A DNA stretch of 64,000 bases, taken from Misgurnus anguillicaudatus (lineage: Eukaryota > Chordata > Actinopteri > Cypriniformes > Cobitidae). Within the stretch, counting starts at the first letter, position 1. The number at the start of each line of letters is the position of its first letter. Both the position numbers and the translations under genes were made by a program. Positions 1 to 11,310 of the stretch are shown one piece after another. The notes beneath the pieces are model-generated. The model had not been told where the DNA came from and ran no database searches. It saw only the letters and a program-made list of their open reading frames with translations. The stretch lies in NCBI RefSeq assembly GCF_027580225.2, contig NC_073352.2, positions 1,676,501-1,740,500 of the forward strand, read 5' to 3'.

Positions 1-222
1 GATAATAAACATTTAAACTGTTATCCATTGTATTTTATGTTGTTGGGTATCACAAAACCCGAAAAAGTATGAAAAAGTACAGCGGTTTGCAATGATTCTC
101 CTTTCCCCCACAACGCACTGTATGACGTCACGCTGGGGAGAGAATTTAAAGCCGCCTTGAGAGCATTGAGAATGACTATAGAAAGACGAGTAAAGTACAG
201 TTCTGATATCGCAGATTATTTA

Positions 223-223
223 C

Positions 224-320
<97 letters not shown>

Positions 321-330
321 CAGACAGATG
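223..330. repeat. (TAGA)n microsatellite
   Basis: An almost pure TAGA/GATA tetranucleotide run of about 25 units, decaying at its right end into CAGA and variant units. Reading frames through it are artefacts of the repeat. Confidence 0.97.
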
Positions 331-2905
331 GATAGGCTAGTATAGAGAGATAGGCAGACAGCCAGATAGCATAACGTTAGCATATCTTCGTGTAGAAAGT
401 AAACAAACAATTAACATACTCGTGCATGCTGGCTTGAGGGGGTCCATGATCCTGCCTGAAATGTGTGTAACTTTATGCGATCTTCAGCACAAACGGTTTT
501 GGCAGCATGTCTCTAATCCTTGAAGGTGAGTGAAGCACGTCACGTCTGTTCGCGGTTACCAGCGACCCAAACGCACTCACTTTCTTACAGCCAGTAGCGG
601 AATGGCAATCGGGAGAGACGGGACTTTCCCGGTGGGCCGATCTGATAATAGTTAATTTTGAGTTATATTAGCAACACCGTCTGGCGGCGTGATGTGCGGC
701 CGGTTCCCGCAGCCCGCTGGTCAAACTGCAGCCTCTCTGCTCAACAAAGTATATAAAAGTGCTCAACCTGTTCGGCAGGTCCAAACATGTACAGGATTTA
801 TAAAAATACGGTGATCAATGAGCGGGTCCTCCTCAAATGGCATACATAGCCTGTCGTGATGTAAAAAGCCGCCGAACGCCTGTTTATTATGCATGTATGC
901 GGTCGGATCCGAGTATGCTGCAGCTGCTGACTGCTGCTGCATTAAATGATCGTGTGATTCGTTATAATCGCATAAACAATATAACAAAGCATCCTTTAAT
1001 TTCACAAAACAATATATTTGAGATATTATTTGATTGACTAGTAAGTGTGGATTAAGGATGTTTAAAAACCTCTAGCCTGGTGGTCAGGACATGAATGGAT
1101 CAAATCAGCAGATTTGCGAAGTTTTATTTATCTCCACATATATCATAAATAATAATTAGCATGATAACTTTGCAGTATAACACATTATATATTTCCTACG
1201 ATGTATATATGATTTCCAAATTATATACGTAAGTATTAAACAGCAATAAATGTCTCATCTATCTCTATGGCTCTGGCTGAGTCTTTCTCCACTTCTCCCC
1301 AACGTGACGTCATCGCAGAATTGCGTTAAAAAAACCGTTAATACCAAACACGTAAGAAAAGGGGTCTTTAAGACCATTTTTGAGACATTTGAAAGATTAT
1401 ACACATATCTTGAGTGATTTATGTAGTGATTTATGGTGGTTAACCTGCAACACGCACTTTAAAGCTCACGTAACACACGCTGTTTCTGCATTTCTGATGT
1501 TAATCTGGAGTACCTATAGAGTAGTATGACATCCTTTATATCTCTGAAGAGTCTTTAGTTTAATCAGATTTATAAAAGAAAGATTAGCTTTACCGAATCT
1601 TTCCGATAACGTACAAAAAAATGAAGAAGGAGGAGTTACTACCGCAGGAGGAGCGAGTACGAGTCATGCAACACTATACAACACTGTTTTAACTTATGAT
1701 TCACTACATGTTCGTGTCATTTTTTATAATATACACGCGCCTATTTCCAACATAAGACAGAAGTCTTACTTACCACGTGTAACTCGTCATGACCCGGTTC
1801 TGAAAATCCACAGCATCAAACACACACGCAAAACTCCGCTGCTAATCCGGATAATAAACTATATCCATTGTTTCCATAAGGCTGGATGTCTTCTCCTTAC
1901 ATCCAAAAACACACTTCTTCTTGTGCCATTGTTGACTTTTGAAATTAAACAAAGCTGAGTGGCGTGATAAGCTGTTAGCAAGCTCTAGCGTCTCCCGCTG
2001 ACTGACGGCTGGGCGGGGTTTTCCGGGGGAAGTTTTCAGGCGGAAGCCCATATAAAGAAGTGATACGTATCGAAAACCCCTGAAACGTCAGTTAGAACTG
2101 TAATCGAAAAAAACTAGCCGAAACTTGTACGAACCCTGGCGAAGTGCATTCGGCACAGAAATACTCTGAAACACGCCCAACTGCGGTTTTGACACTTTGC
2201 CTACGTTTAGCATGAGGAAACAACTTTATAACTGTGTTAATAAGTCAGAATGCTTGAAATACCATTAATCCCCCCCTTTAAATTGGTCGGAACAGGTTGG
2301 CACCTATATCGGGAAGGTTGTATAGATTAGACATATTCAGGAAAATTGTTATGTAAAACAGTGACCTTACCTGGTTCTTAGACAGACACAGATAGGAAAA
2401 ATTTTAACCATTTTGTTGTTTACGCATTTTACAACCATTTGTTTACAACAAACACGCACAGATAATTAGACAGTTGCGTTCGGGTCTTTGACATTAACTT
2501 ACTCACGCGTTAAGGCCGTGCTGTTGAGACGCGATCGCCTTTCAGGAGCAATAACGTCATTTTTCAAAATTGTCAATATCTTCAGGCAACTACGCAGGCT
2601 TTATAGCCAACTGTGGTGCATCTCCTGTTTAGATGTGATGACAGAGATATTTTAGTTAGGGAGATATCACCCTTCGGTGTTTACCATGAAACCGTAACTC
2701 CTCAGGCATGAAGCTTCTCAGGCAATCAATATGATCAGTGACACCTGTGCGGGCGTTCAGTGAGTTGTTGTGGTCGATTACAGTTTACGTTTAACAGGAC
2801 TGCATTGTATTTTAATCTTTTCATTGAAATGAAACGGCCTCATTCCTTGCGTTTTTGTGCCAAGTTTGCAAGCTTCCCTAAATAAGGGACTTTGGCAAAG
2901 TACAC
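331..2905. other. Unassigned sequence, no gene seen
   Basis: No convincing coding region. Near 592 a run beginning CAGTAGCGGAATGGCAATCG, followed by a GC-rich stretch, resembles a hAT-type terminal repeat, but I find no partner end. Around 1980-2060 is a GC-rich patch, and 2260-2290 is a C/T run. Open frames here are short and of low complexity. The sequence looks like old, decayed repeats. Confidence 0.4.
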
Positions 2906-2913
2906 TAATCTAC

Positions 2914-3120
2914 TATAAGTTTCATCACCCCGGTAGGCAGGGAGGGGACCAGAGCATATTACATTGTCTGATATTGTTTTTGCAATTTCACACACCTCTT
3001 TAATAGCATCTTTGGTGATCTCCGACTGAGTCTGGTGTAATTCATGCCGGCGTAAATAACAATTTTAGAAAACTTATGCTTAGCATTAGCCAGCACTTTA
3101 AGTTTGGATCTAATATCTGA
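2914..3120 (-). pseudogene. L2-type LINE ORF1 esterase-domain fragment
   Basis: Read on the minus strand, this matches part of the ORF1 esterase domain of the two L2 copies at 38-39 kb and 49 kb: the stretch from SDIRSKLKVLANAK through the GTND-like block to the PLPAYRGDE block. The Asn-containing block is degenerate (GMNYT instead of GTNDT) and the frame is shifted shortly after it, so the piece is dead. It lies just outside the 5' LTR of the Gypsy element. Homology is clear to about 3115; beyond that the sequence differs from the other copies. Confidence 0.8.
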
Positions 3121-3246
3121 CCAGCTAGTCAGTAAGAGCTGTGCGGCAAAATTAAACCCCAATCAAAGTGCTCTAGCAACAGACATTGGAGCTCATTGCT
3201 AGAAATATCCGACTCTCTACCAGATCCAGAGCAAGTCAGATCTCGG

Positions 3247-4014
3247 TCAGGACAGGTGTGAGAAGGACTGGTTATATTTAACCATGTATATGTGGCCAGT
3301 GGTATAAATCACTTTTTTGCCTTTCATTTTCACTGTGCTGAAATTGTGTGTGTGGCCCTTTAAGAGATCGCCTGTTCCGGCGATGCCCGAAAATAGAACA
3401 GCCATTTTGTAAGAACTCTGTGGAGCAGTCGCATGCTGCGTGTTGTTTTGACATCCAGAAGGATTTATGCTGAATTGTTGCTGTTCCGCCTGATGAGATC
3501 GTTCGAGTATAATCTGCATGATCCTCGTGTCACGTGTGCAATACAAGTGTCTGTCACTACCGTATTTTATTTATTTTATTTCCTTTATCGTATTATTGCT
3601 GATTTTTGTTTTGTTATATTTTCTGGGCCCCGTGTGTTCAGTGAATTGAGTGAGAAAAGTTTATTTTAAACAATCCCTGAGATTGTGTACATTCATACAG
3701 CCTCATTAACACTCAAGATGTGTTTTGGTGCTCATTTAAGTGTATTTTCTTGAGTGTGCATCTTTATTGAGTGTGCTGTGATTCTAACCAGTGTTTATCT
3801 TTGCTAAATCTTTAAGATCTGATTTTGTTACACTGCATTGTGGTGAAACATTATTTTGTAATAATTTCTTCTTTTTAATTTATTTTTGTTTACTGATGTT
3901 CCCACCGACCGCTGTAAACTGAAAGTATAAAAAACAGCAGTCAGATAAACCCCTTTTATAGCAAACTAGCTATTCTGTTGCCGTGTGTGTTTCTTTCTTT
4001 ACAACCCGGTTACA
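3247..4014 (+). repeat. Gypsy 5' LTR
   Basis: Positions 3431-4006 match 26932-27508 with about ten differences. The right end is set by the terminal CA at 4013-4014, four bases before a primer-binding site. The left end is a guess (TG at 3247, or another TG near 3283), because the downstream copy lacks this part. TATA-like AAGTATAAAAAA lies near 3924, preceded by T-rich sequence. Confidence 0.82.
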
Positions 4015-4018
4015 TTTT

Positions 4019-4036
4019 TGGTACCAGGAGTGGGGT
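4019..4036 (+). promoter_or_regulatory. Primer-binding site, tRNA-Leu type
   Basis: The 18 bases TGGTACCAGGAGTGGGGT are the complement of the 3' end of vertebrate tRNA-Leu(UAA) including CCA, as I recall that tRNA. The site lies four bases after the LTR, where minus-strand synthesis is primed. Confidence 0.75.
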
Positions 4037-4402
4037 AATCTGACGGTCGGGAACAGTATAGTGTCGATCACATCTTTGTTCTGTTTTGTTTTAAAAAAAT
4101 ACGTAAGTGGCTGGTGCTTGAGTTGCAGAACTCGCAGTGGGAGTGGTCAGCTGTGTGGTCTTCGTCCAGCTGCTGGAGACGTTGGCCGAGGGTTTGAGGC
4201 CAAGGGACGGGTAACTGGATGGAGAGGAGACATCGCTAGCTGCTACTTAACTGCGATTGTGTTTGCGGATCGGGATCCAGTGACGTGTGTTTTGCAGAAG
4301 TGGACGAGAGTGTTATATGCACATTACAGACAGTATATCCTTTGAACTGGGAAACAAAAAGCTTCTCACAAAGACTTTGTGTTGTTGAAAAGACTTTTAA
4401 AC

Positions 4403-5383
4403 ATGTCCCAGCCAGAGGAAGAGGCTGAAATAAAACATGGTGCTGCTGGTGGGGAGGGCGTGGGTAATGTGCAAGAACAGATACAAGAGCTCAGTAGAAA
4501 GCATGCAGAATCTAAAGATGGTAGAAATGTGGATGAGTTTATTGAAGAGGTGGAAAGAGTACTGCTTGTGAGAAATCAAACATCTGAAGATCAAGCTGAT
4601 TTTGTTCTTTCTCTACTAAAAGGTGCCGCTTCAGAAGATGTTAGGTTAAGGCAAGGGTGGCGTTCTCCACAAACAGAGGACATTTTCTTGTATTTAAGAT
4701 CGGCCTTTAGAGAAATACGCAGTCCAGCTCAGCTGTTACAAACATTTTACACTCGCAGACAGCTGGAGGGTAAAGACCTCCGTACATACTCTCATGCCCT
4801 TTCACAGATGTTGAATACTATTTTAAAGCAGTCCTCTGATGCTATCGCCAATGCTGCCCTTGCACTAAGAGACCAGTTCATTAAGGGAGTCAGAGATGTA
4901 ACACTCCGAAGAGAGCTCCGTAAATTTGTAAGGGACAAACCACAGTCTACTTCGATCGAAGTAAGGGACGAAGCGTTAATGTGGTCTCTCGAAGACACCA
5001 AACGGCGCGCTAGTAAGGTAGCCAGTAACTGTAGTGTAAACTCTAATGTTACAGAAGCTCAGTGTGCGGCTATGGTGACACCTGTAGCAAGCTCTGTTAC
5101 ACTTGATGATGTTCTGAAAGTGGTAGCAGAGCAGGGCAAAGCCATAGGGGAGTTAACGCAAGCTGTTCAGAGGCTGACTCTACAATGCCCTAAGCCTGAG
5201 TCTTTAAAGTTTCCTAAGTCTACAATGCAGCCTAGATTTTCTGATGATGGTCAACCTATTTGTTTCAAGTGTAATGGTGTCGGGCACATTGTAAGAAACT
5301 GTGTGAGAAAAAACAAACAAGCTGTCAAGGATGATGAGCCATCTTCCTCACAGCCGGGAAATGCCAACCCTCGGTCGCTCTGA
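4403..5383 (+). CDS. gag: Gypsy Gag polyprotein
   Basis: An uninterrupted 326-residue frame starting at the first ATG (4403); the frame is open a little further upstream but without an ATG. The N-terminus is acidic (MSQPEEEAEIKHG). The middle is a helical, charged capsid-like region, and a CCHC zinc knuckle (CFKCNGVGHIVRNC, residues 287-300) precedes a polar tail. Gag packages element RNA into particles. It stops nine bases before the ATG of the protease frame, which lies in the -1 frame relative to gag, so Pol was probably made by frameshifting or reinitiation. This is the only intact gene of the element. The family is not assigned more precisely. Confidence 0.9.
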   Translation: MSQPEEEAEIKHGAAGGEGVGNVQEQIQELSRKHAESKDGRNVDEFIEEVERVLLVRNQTSEDQADFVLSLLKGAASEDVRLRQGWRSPQTEDIFLYLRSAFREIRSPAQLLQTFYTRRQLEGKDLRTYSHALSQMLNTILKQSSDAIANAALALRDQFIKGVRDVTLRRELRKFVRDKPQSTSIEVRDEALMWSLEDTKRRASKVASNCSVNSNVTEAQCAAMVTPVASSVTLDDVLKVVAEQGKAIGELTQAVQRLTLQCPKPESLKFPKSTMQPRFSDDGQPICFKCNGVGHIVRNCVRKNKQAVKDDEPSSSQPGNANPRSL

Positions 5384-5391
5384 GCCAAGCG

Positions 5392-5830
5392 ATGCGAGAG
5401 CAAGCAATAGACTCAAACCATTTGGACTCAAATCGTGATCGGTTACTCAAACATGCTGTGGGGAAGTGTCCGGTGGTTGACCTGAAAATTGGTTGTGTGA
5501 CGGTGTCATGTTTGCTTGACACCGGAAGCCAAGTCAGTACAATTACCGAACACTTCTTTAAAGAGCACTTGGCAGGTGAAGATAAGGATATGCTTTCTAC
5601 ATCTGGTTGGTTAAGAATTACTGCTGCTAATGGATTAGGCATCCCGTATTTGGGTTATCTTGAACTACCAGTTGAAACTATGGGTATCACCCTGCCTGAG
5701 TGTGGGTTCCTGGTGGTAAGAGATGTACAAAATTCGTCTGCTGTGCCAGCGCTCATCGGCATTAACATTATAAGCAGGTGTAGGCAATTAGTGCATTCTG
5801 AGTTTGACACCACGCTGGGTGGGGAGTTAA
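5392..5830 (+). pseudogene. pol: Gypsy aspartic protease, N-terminal part of Pol
   Basis: The translation contains the retropepsin active-site motif LLDTGSQVST (DTGS at residues 43-46) and, near the end, ALIGINII, the second conserved protease block. The Gypsy frame ends at the TTAA at 5827-5830, where an insert begins; the 29 further bases of open frame belong to the insert. The Gypsy frame resumes after the TTAA at 7523-7526. The enzyme would cut Gag-Pol into mature proteins. It has no internal stop but is separated from RT. Confidence 0.88.
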
Positions 5831-7522
5831 TAGCCTGCACGAGGGCGTGGATGTACTGAAGAGCTATTTATTTACATAATTTAAATTACTGTTAGTTTAA
5901 ATGTACTTACATTAAACAACTATACATCATTAAAAAGTGTTTTGATTTAAGATTTAGTTTTTGACCTTTATTTTAATCTAAGAATCCTAGTAACAGTAAT
6001 TTCTTCATTTTTGTCAGGCGTTATGAAAATAAAAAACGGTACATACCTTTAATTTGAAATATAACCCTCAGCCGCACTCATTGATAAAAATACTCCTCCG
6101 TGATCGTCATGAAAGCACTCGATAAAACAACATCCATCGGGGCTTTTAATTCAAAGTATGCATATTTGGAGAAATATTACTTCAATTTTATATGTTTACT
6201 TCAAATTTCTGCAGGGGGGGTAATATTTCACCCATTTTTATTCCAAACATGGCGATATGAGCAAGCTGGAGTCTGCAGTTATTCACACTCAGTTTGTTTC
6301 ATTCATACGTGAAGCCAGAGGGCGCTAAAGTCTGAAACTCTCAATATGAAAACTTTCATAAAGCAAGACGTCAGAGCTCAGCTCAGCTGTCAGACGTGAA
6401 CTTGAACAGTGACGTGCAACGATCGATCGCTGTTTTTATAATAACATGCAAATAAAGATGTTTTGATGTTTTAAAACCATGGAGACAATAAACACGATTA
6501 AGATTATATATGGTTTGTCTGTATTTTTAACGCTATGTCTGGTATTTTCATAACAGTACTGTATATTATAATGCTATGCTAATCGAGCAAAGCTAACGGC
6601 ATAAATAGCATAAAATTGTTTATTTTCGGTCTTATTTTATGATCCAAAGCCACATCAGATCACGCATGATTGTTTAAGCACTCGACTTTTGATGTTATAA
6701 TGTGAGTTTTATTATAAATGCTTTTATTTGTATTGTTTTGATGGTATGCTAAGCTAAAGTACTAGCTGTTCTGTAAACATCTGCTGTCTGGAGATATGAG
6801 ATATGTGTTTCTAGGAATAATTTTGACTGGTAAAGCTTCTTTAAGGTAAGTTTAATAAAAGGAATTTAATAAAAAGAAGGTGAATTGAGACAAAACGAGG
6901 AAATAAAACACTAAATAGAATGTATGAGCAATTATTAATAATAATAATAAAATAAACATTTAGACAGCCATATCACGGATTAAAAGTTGTTAATGACTCA
7001 TCCGGATGCTTATTTAATGAGTCTGTTTAAAACACGGAGCAATAGGACAATAAACTGAAAGGATGTTGTGAGATATAAATAAACAAACATTAGCTTAGCA
7101 TTTTTGCTGTTTTCTCTAAATAAATTTACATGACATGGGTCTAAAAAACATTTCATAAAATACAGAGTTTTAGAGGTATCATCTTCAGATTTAAAACAGA
7201 ACATGGTCAGACCTGTGGCTTTATCTGCAGAGCATTTCTAGATTGCTCCAAGGCCAGTTTCATTTAGATTTTCATAACAATATTTCATACTGTACATGTT
7301 TGGTGGAGTTTATAAAAAAGTATAATTTAAGCTCTCTATAACAACTTTTTTCATTATGACAGTAACTAATTTTCACCTCTTAATAAACGTACAAGTGTCT
7401 GCTTTCAAATGAGACCAAACTTATGCTTTTAGTGCAAAGACTTCATAAACTGTATCTATTTTAGTTTGGCTATGACAGTTTTTGTGGGGGGGTTCAGAAA
7501 ATGGAACGAGGGTTAACAGGTT
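5831..7522. mobile_element. TTAA-flanked insertion (piggyBac-like, non-coding)
   Basis: About 1.69 kb of AT-rich DNA without long frames sits between TTAA at 5827-5830 and TTAA at 7523-7526. Deleting the insert plus one TTAA rejoins the Gypsy protease-RT linker in one frame, so these are probably the true ends. Terminal inverted repeats are weak: both ends share only a CCTG a few bases in. A second TTAA at 7513-7516, with CCCTCG-type sequence on the other strand, resembles the piggyBac-like ends elsewhere in this window and may be part of the terminus. Probably a non-autonomous piggyBac-type element. Confidence 0.65.
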
Positions 7523-7526
7523 TTAA

Positions 7527-8381
7527 AGTCTGACTGGAGAGAAGTTTTCCAGCACATGCAAAGTGTCAGTCAAACTAAGAAACAGATTGTTGCACATATC
7601 GTTGGGAAGGAGACAGTGCATATTCCTGCTTGGTCAGTTTCGACGTTGATGGTCTGGGGAAAGGGGAATAGGTGTCTAGAGGGTTCGTCTCACCTGTTGT
7701 TGGAGCCTGGGAAGTTTTCCCCTCTCTCAGGGGCTAATAGTGGTACCTTCTCTTGTTTCCACTTCAGCACCACTATTTCCAGTGCTAGTTGTGAATCTCT
7801 CTACAGAGGATATATGGCTGCAGCCTCGCACCCGGCTGGGTATTCTCTCTCCTGTTGAATCATTATGTTCTGGAGAGGGTTGTGAAGTAAAGTTCAAGCG
7901 AGTTGCAGCTGGGGTGGAGGAGATTACCGTAAGCACAGAGGAGAGTCAAGTGGTGGCAGAGGGCTTACCAGACTTACTTACCTTGCTGAGTTTGGGTGGA
8001 ACTGCTGAGCAGCAGGCTGAACTCAAAGAGTTGTTACTGAGGTATGTGGATGTGTACATCATCGACGAGATGGATCTCGTGCTGCACTTTATCAGAAAAC
8101 ACAGCACAGCCATACCGTCGCATTCCACCTACCCAATATGGGGAAGTCAGGGAACACATAACTAAGCTACTTCAAAAAGGGGTCATTAAGCCTAGTAGCA
8201 GTCCGTACGCTTCACCCATAGTACACGTGAGAAAAACAGATGGAAACTTGAGATTGTGCGTGGACTACAGGCACTTAAACGCCAAAACAAAGCGAGATGC
8301 TTTCCCCTTACCTCGCATTGATGAGAGTTTTGATGCGTTGCAGGGTGCTAAATTCTTCTCCACCATTGACTTGGCTAACGA
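7527..8381 (+). pseudogene. pol: Gypsy protease-RT linker and N-terminal RT
   Basis: The Gypsy Pol frame resumes at 7527 and is broken by at least two frameshifts (near 7680-7740 and 8060-8130). Recognisable RT sequence starts near 8150: LLQKGVIKPSSSPYASPIV, then RLCVDYRHLNAKTKRDAFPLP, ending in FFSTIDLA at the first catalytic block. It is cut at 8381 by the retrovirus-like insertion and continues at 16331. RT copies element RNA into DNA. With these shifts no protein can be made. Confidence 0.9.
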
Positions 8382-8939
8382 TGAAGAAGTTTTATTTTAA
8401 TCCCAATCTACATTAATATGATGAATATGAGTTTACCATTATAATCACACACAATTTGTTTACTATGAAGTTATGCAGGTCATGTGTTATGTTGTGTGGG
8501 TCATCTCTGTGTGGATTTAAGAACAGCTGTGTGTGATCAGGTTTCATGGTAGTTTAAAGAGCCATCTGAACAGGCACAAAGGGTTTCAGCCAAAGGGCAA
8601 ATAGGTCATGGGAACAAGACACTGGTCTGAGGAATGTCATGTGGGTCTTGCCTGAACAGAAACATATTGTTAAAGCATATGGAGGGGAGGGACAAAGACC
8701 ATATATATCATATTGTTAAAGCATATGGAGGGGAGGGACAAAGACCATATATATTTACCAAGCCTGGCTGAGAGCTTCAGACTGATTTGGAGAATGTCCC
8801 CAGAACTTCACTCGGGTTCTGGGGAGATTCATCAGGCAGGCTCGGCTTCTTATTTTGTCCGGAAAATAAAAGTCTATCTCTTGAAATCAGAACCTAAGAC
8901 TGAAGATTGTTTTATTTGAGGAAAAGGAAAACCACAACA
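8382..8939 (+). repeat. 5' LTR of the retrovirus-like element
   Basis: 558 bases, TG...CA, matching 15769-16326 with no difference seen by eye. Inside is a 46-bp unit in tandem (8663-8708 and 8709-8754), which could act as an enhancer repeat. A TATA-like TATATATT follows near 8747 and an AATAAA polyadenylation signal lies at 8865-8870, so the R region probably falls between them. Confidence 0.95.
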
Positions 8940-8941
8940 TT

Positions 8942-8959
8942 TGGTGCCGAAACCCGGGA
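8942..8959 (+). promoter_or_regulatory. Primer-binding site of the retrovirus-like element
   Basis: TGGTGCCGAAACCCGGGA begins two bases after the LTR. Its complement ends in CGGCACCA, as expected for a tRNA 3' end; I could not name the tRNA with confidence. A splice-donor-like AAG/GTAAGC follows at 9032-9040, a position where many retroviral leaders carry one. Confidence 0.7.
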
Positions 8960-11234
8960 TAGAAAAGAGCTGGACAGTCACACCACCTGGGCGAATCTGA
9001 CGAGCAACACAAACAACGTATGGCCATATACAAGGTAAGCACTTTTTCGCTTATTAATTGTGTTGTTTGGCAGACTTTGCTCAACGTGGTGAGAAATTTA
9101 AGCTCTTCTAAATTTAAGAACCATACATGTGAACTGGGTTTTGATTTCAAGGGTACAATCTAATTAAGGCATGCATGCATGAATCTGTGTCAATTACTTT
9201 GGCTTTGATGATCATGGTGAATTGAAACAGATTTAAGTTAAGGGAACGCGTAAGAGTTTGTATGCAAGGTTGCATATGCTACGTTTGTCGAGGAAGTGAA
9301 TAACGTAGAGGTTTAATTTGGTTTAATTTGAAGTTAAAATTTTAAATCATTACGTCGATGGAGGTGCAGTAATGATTGTTTAATTGGTTAATGTAAACAA
9401 AAAAGGACACGCAAAAGTCGTCACGTCGGGGAAGTGCACTGACGATTGTGTATTTATTTAATAATTTGTGTTTGAGTATGTATGTATGCAGCTGCAGAAT
9501 TTTGTTTGTTAGTGAGAGAAATGTGAACGTGAATCTGGTAAAGCAGACAGGGAGACAGTTTCCCTTAGGCAGTCTCTCTGTGGGCTGTTAAGGGGGGTGT
9601 AAGTGCTGTCCTTTGTGTGTATGGGGGATGACTACTGTGTTAGAGTGGGGAAGAATGAGCCCTAATAAATAAATAAATAAATAAATAAATGCTAATGGGT
9701 TATTACTGAAAAATGGTTGGGTTAACAATTTGGTTTATAGGTTATCAAACATACATTTGAAAATTAAGGTTTGGTAAAAACAATTGACACCAGATGGGAC
9801 ATCAAAAGGAGCACAGAACCTGAGACCACAGCTGGCTTTCTCAATGCACAATGCAATCAGGTGGCCACCTACAGAGATGAGCAGTTTTGCTTGTTTAAAG
9901 ATTGTATTGTTCACCTGAGATGGCTCGGGGTGGTCAAATCACAAGTCAAATCACAAATGCTCTTCCAAATTTAAGAATAAAAAGGGGAAATTAAAGATTA
10001 CTAGATTAATGATAAGAATAAAGGGTTTCATTTTCAAAAGAAATGTAGGCTAGGACAGATGATGGTTTGTTGTGTGAATGAGTTTCATTGTTTTATTTTT
10101 GTCGTTGAGTGGCTTGGATAAAGATTTAATGTTAAGTTGAGAAAATGCCTAAGAAGTTTCGCGAACCTGAGTGTTACCGTGTCGGGGCAGACACGTTGGG
10201 GTTCGGAGAGAAGAGTTATTAAAGTCCTGCAGGTCAGGTACGGTCTATGTGTTATTTGTTTTGTTGTTTTGGAAGGCCCGGGCTGATGAAAGATATTGTT
10301 TTTGTTTTATTTGTCATGTCGGATTGGTAAATTGTGTAAGTGAATCTTTTCCATGTCGACTGAAGTGTAGTGGAAAGATGAATTTGGACAGGTAGTCTAG
10401 ATAGAGTTGTTTTATTTTATTTGTGTGAGAATGCAATGTGTCTGTGCTAGAAAGAGTCTGGGTGTGTGAATGTATGAGATGGAAAGAGTGGGGGCTGAGT
10501 GAGCAGTGGGTGTGTCTTTCTCCTGTGGCTCTAAAGAGCCCACAGAGAGGTGTTGTGTTACAGGAGTGAAGATTGTTCAAAACTATAAAAAAGGGGATAA
10601 AGTTTGAAAGTATGTGAATAAGACTAAGAATATGATTATGGATAAGAGGTTATAAATGCTGGGTATTAAAGATTAGAGTTGAAGACATTGTGGTTCTGAG
10701 GTATTGTAGTCAAAAACCTTTTTAGTTACTACAGTGAAATATACAGCTAATTCTAGAAATTAAATAATTCGTTTAAATGATTGATTAAAATAAAAAAAAT
10801 GTGCTCAATAGGAAAAAATTGCTAGTCCAAAAAAAGGACAGATGTTGGTGAAGGTCTTTGATTCTATTTGACGAAACACTACAAAATATTATAAAGGAAA
10901 TTTTATTTTAAAGACACATGGGAAATCTAAGTAATTATTTAGAGAATATATAAATTGGATAAATAAAAACAATAAGTTTGTGAAGTGGTTAAATGAGAAA
11001 TAACTATAAAATATAAGGTGTGTTATATTGCAAAGGAAAGATTATGGCAGTCACATTAATGGAAAAATAAGGATTAAACAACTGTTGTGTGGAGAATTAG
11101 AAAATAGAATAATTGGATGTTCAAATGAGGAAACATTTGATGTGGCATTGTGTGAGGAGAAGTACAACTAAATAAAAATATAAACTAATGAAAGATAAGA
11201 GGAGATAATTAACAGACAAAGAAATGCTCAAAGG

Positions 11235-11310
<76 letters not shown>

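Noticed and set aside
216..410. YLSIYLSI-rich open frame
   Set aside because: Translation of the TAGA microsatellite.
5325..5642. 105-codon minus-strand frame over Gypsy gag-protease
   Set aside because: Antisense shadow of the protease; no family motif.
8713..8919. 68-codon frame repeated exactly at 16100-16306
   Set aside because: It lies inside the two LTRs and spans their tandem unit; the repetition is due to LTR identity, not a duplicated gene.
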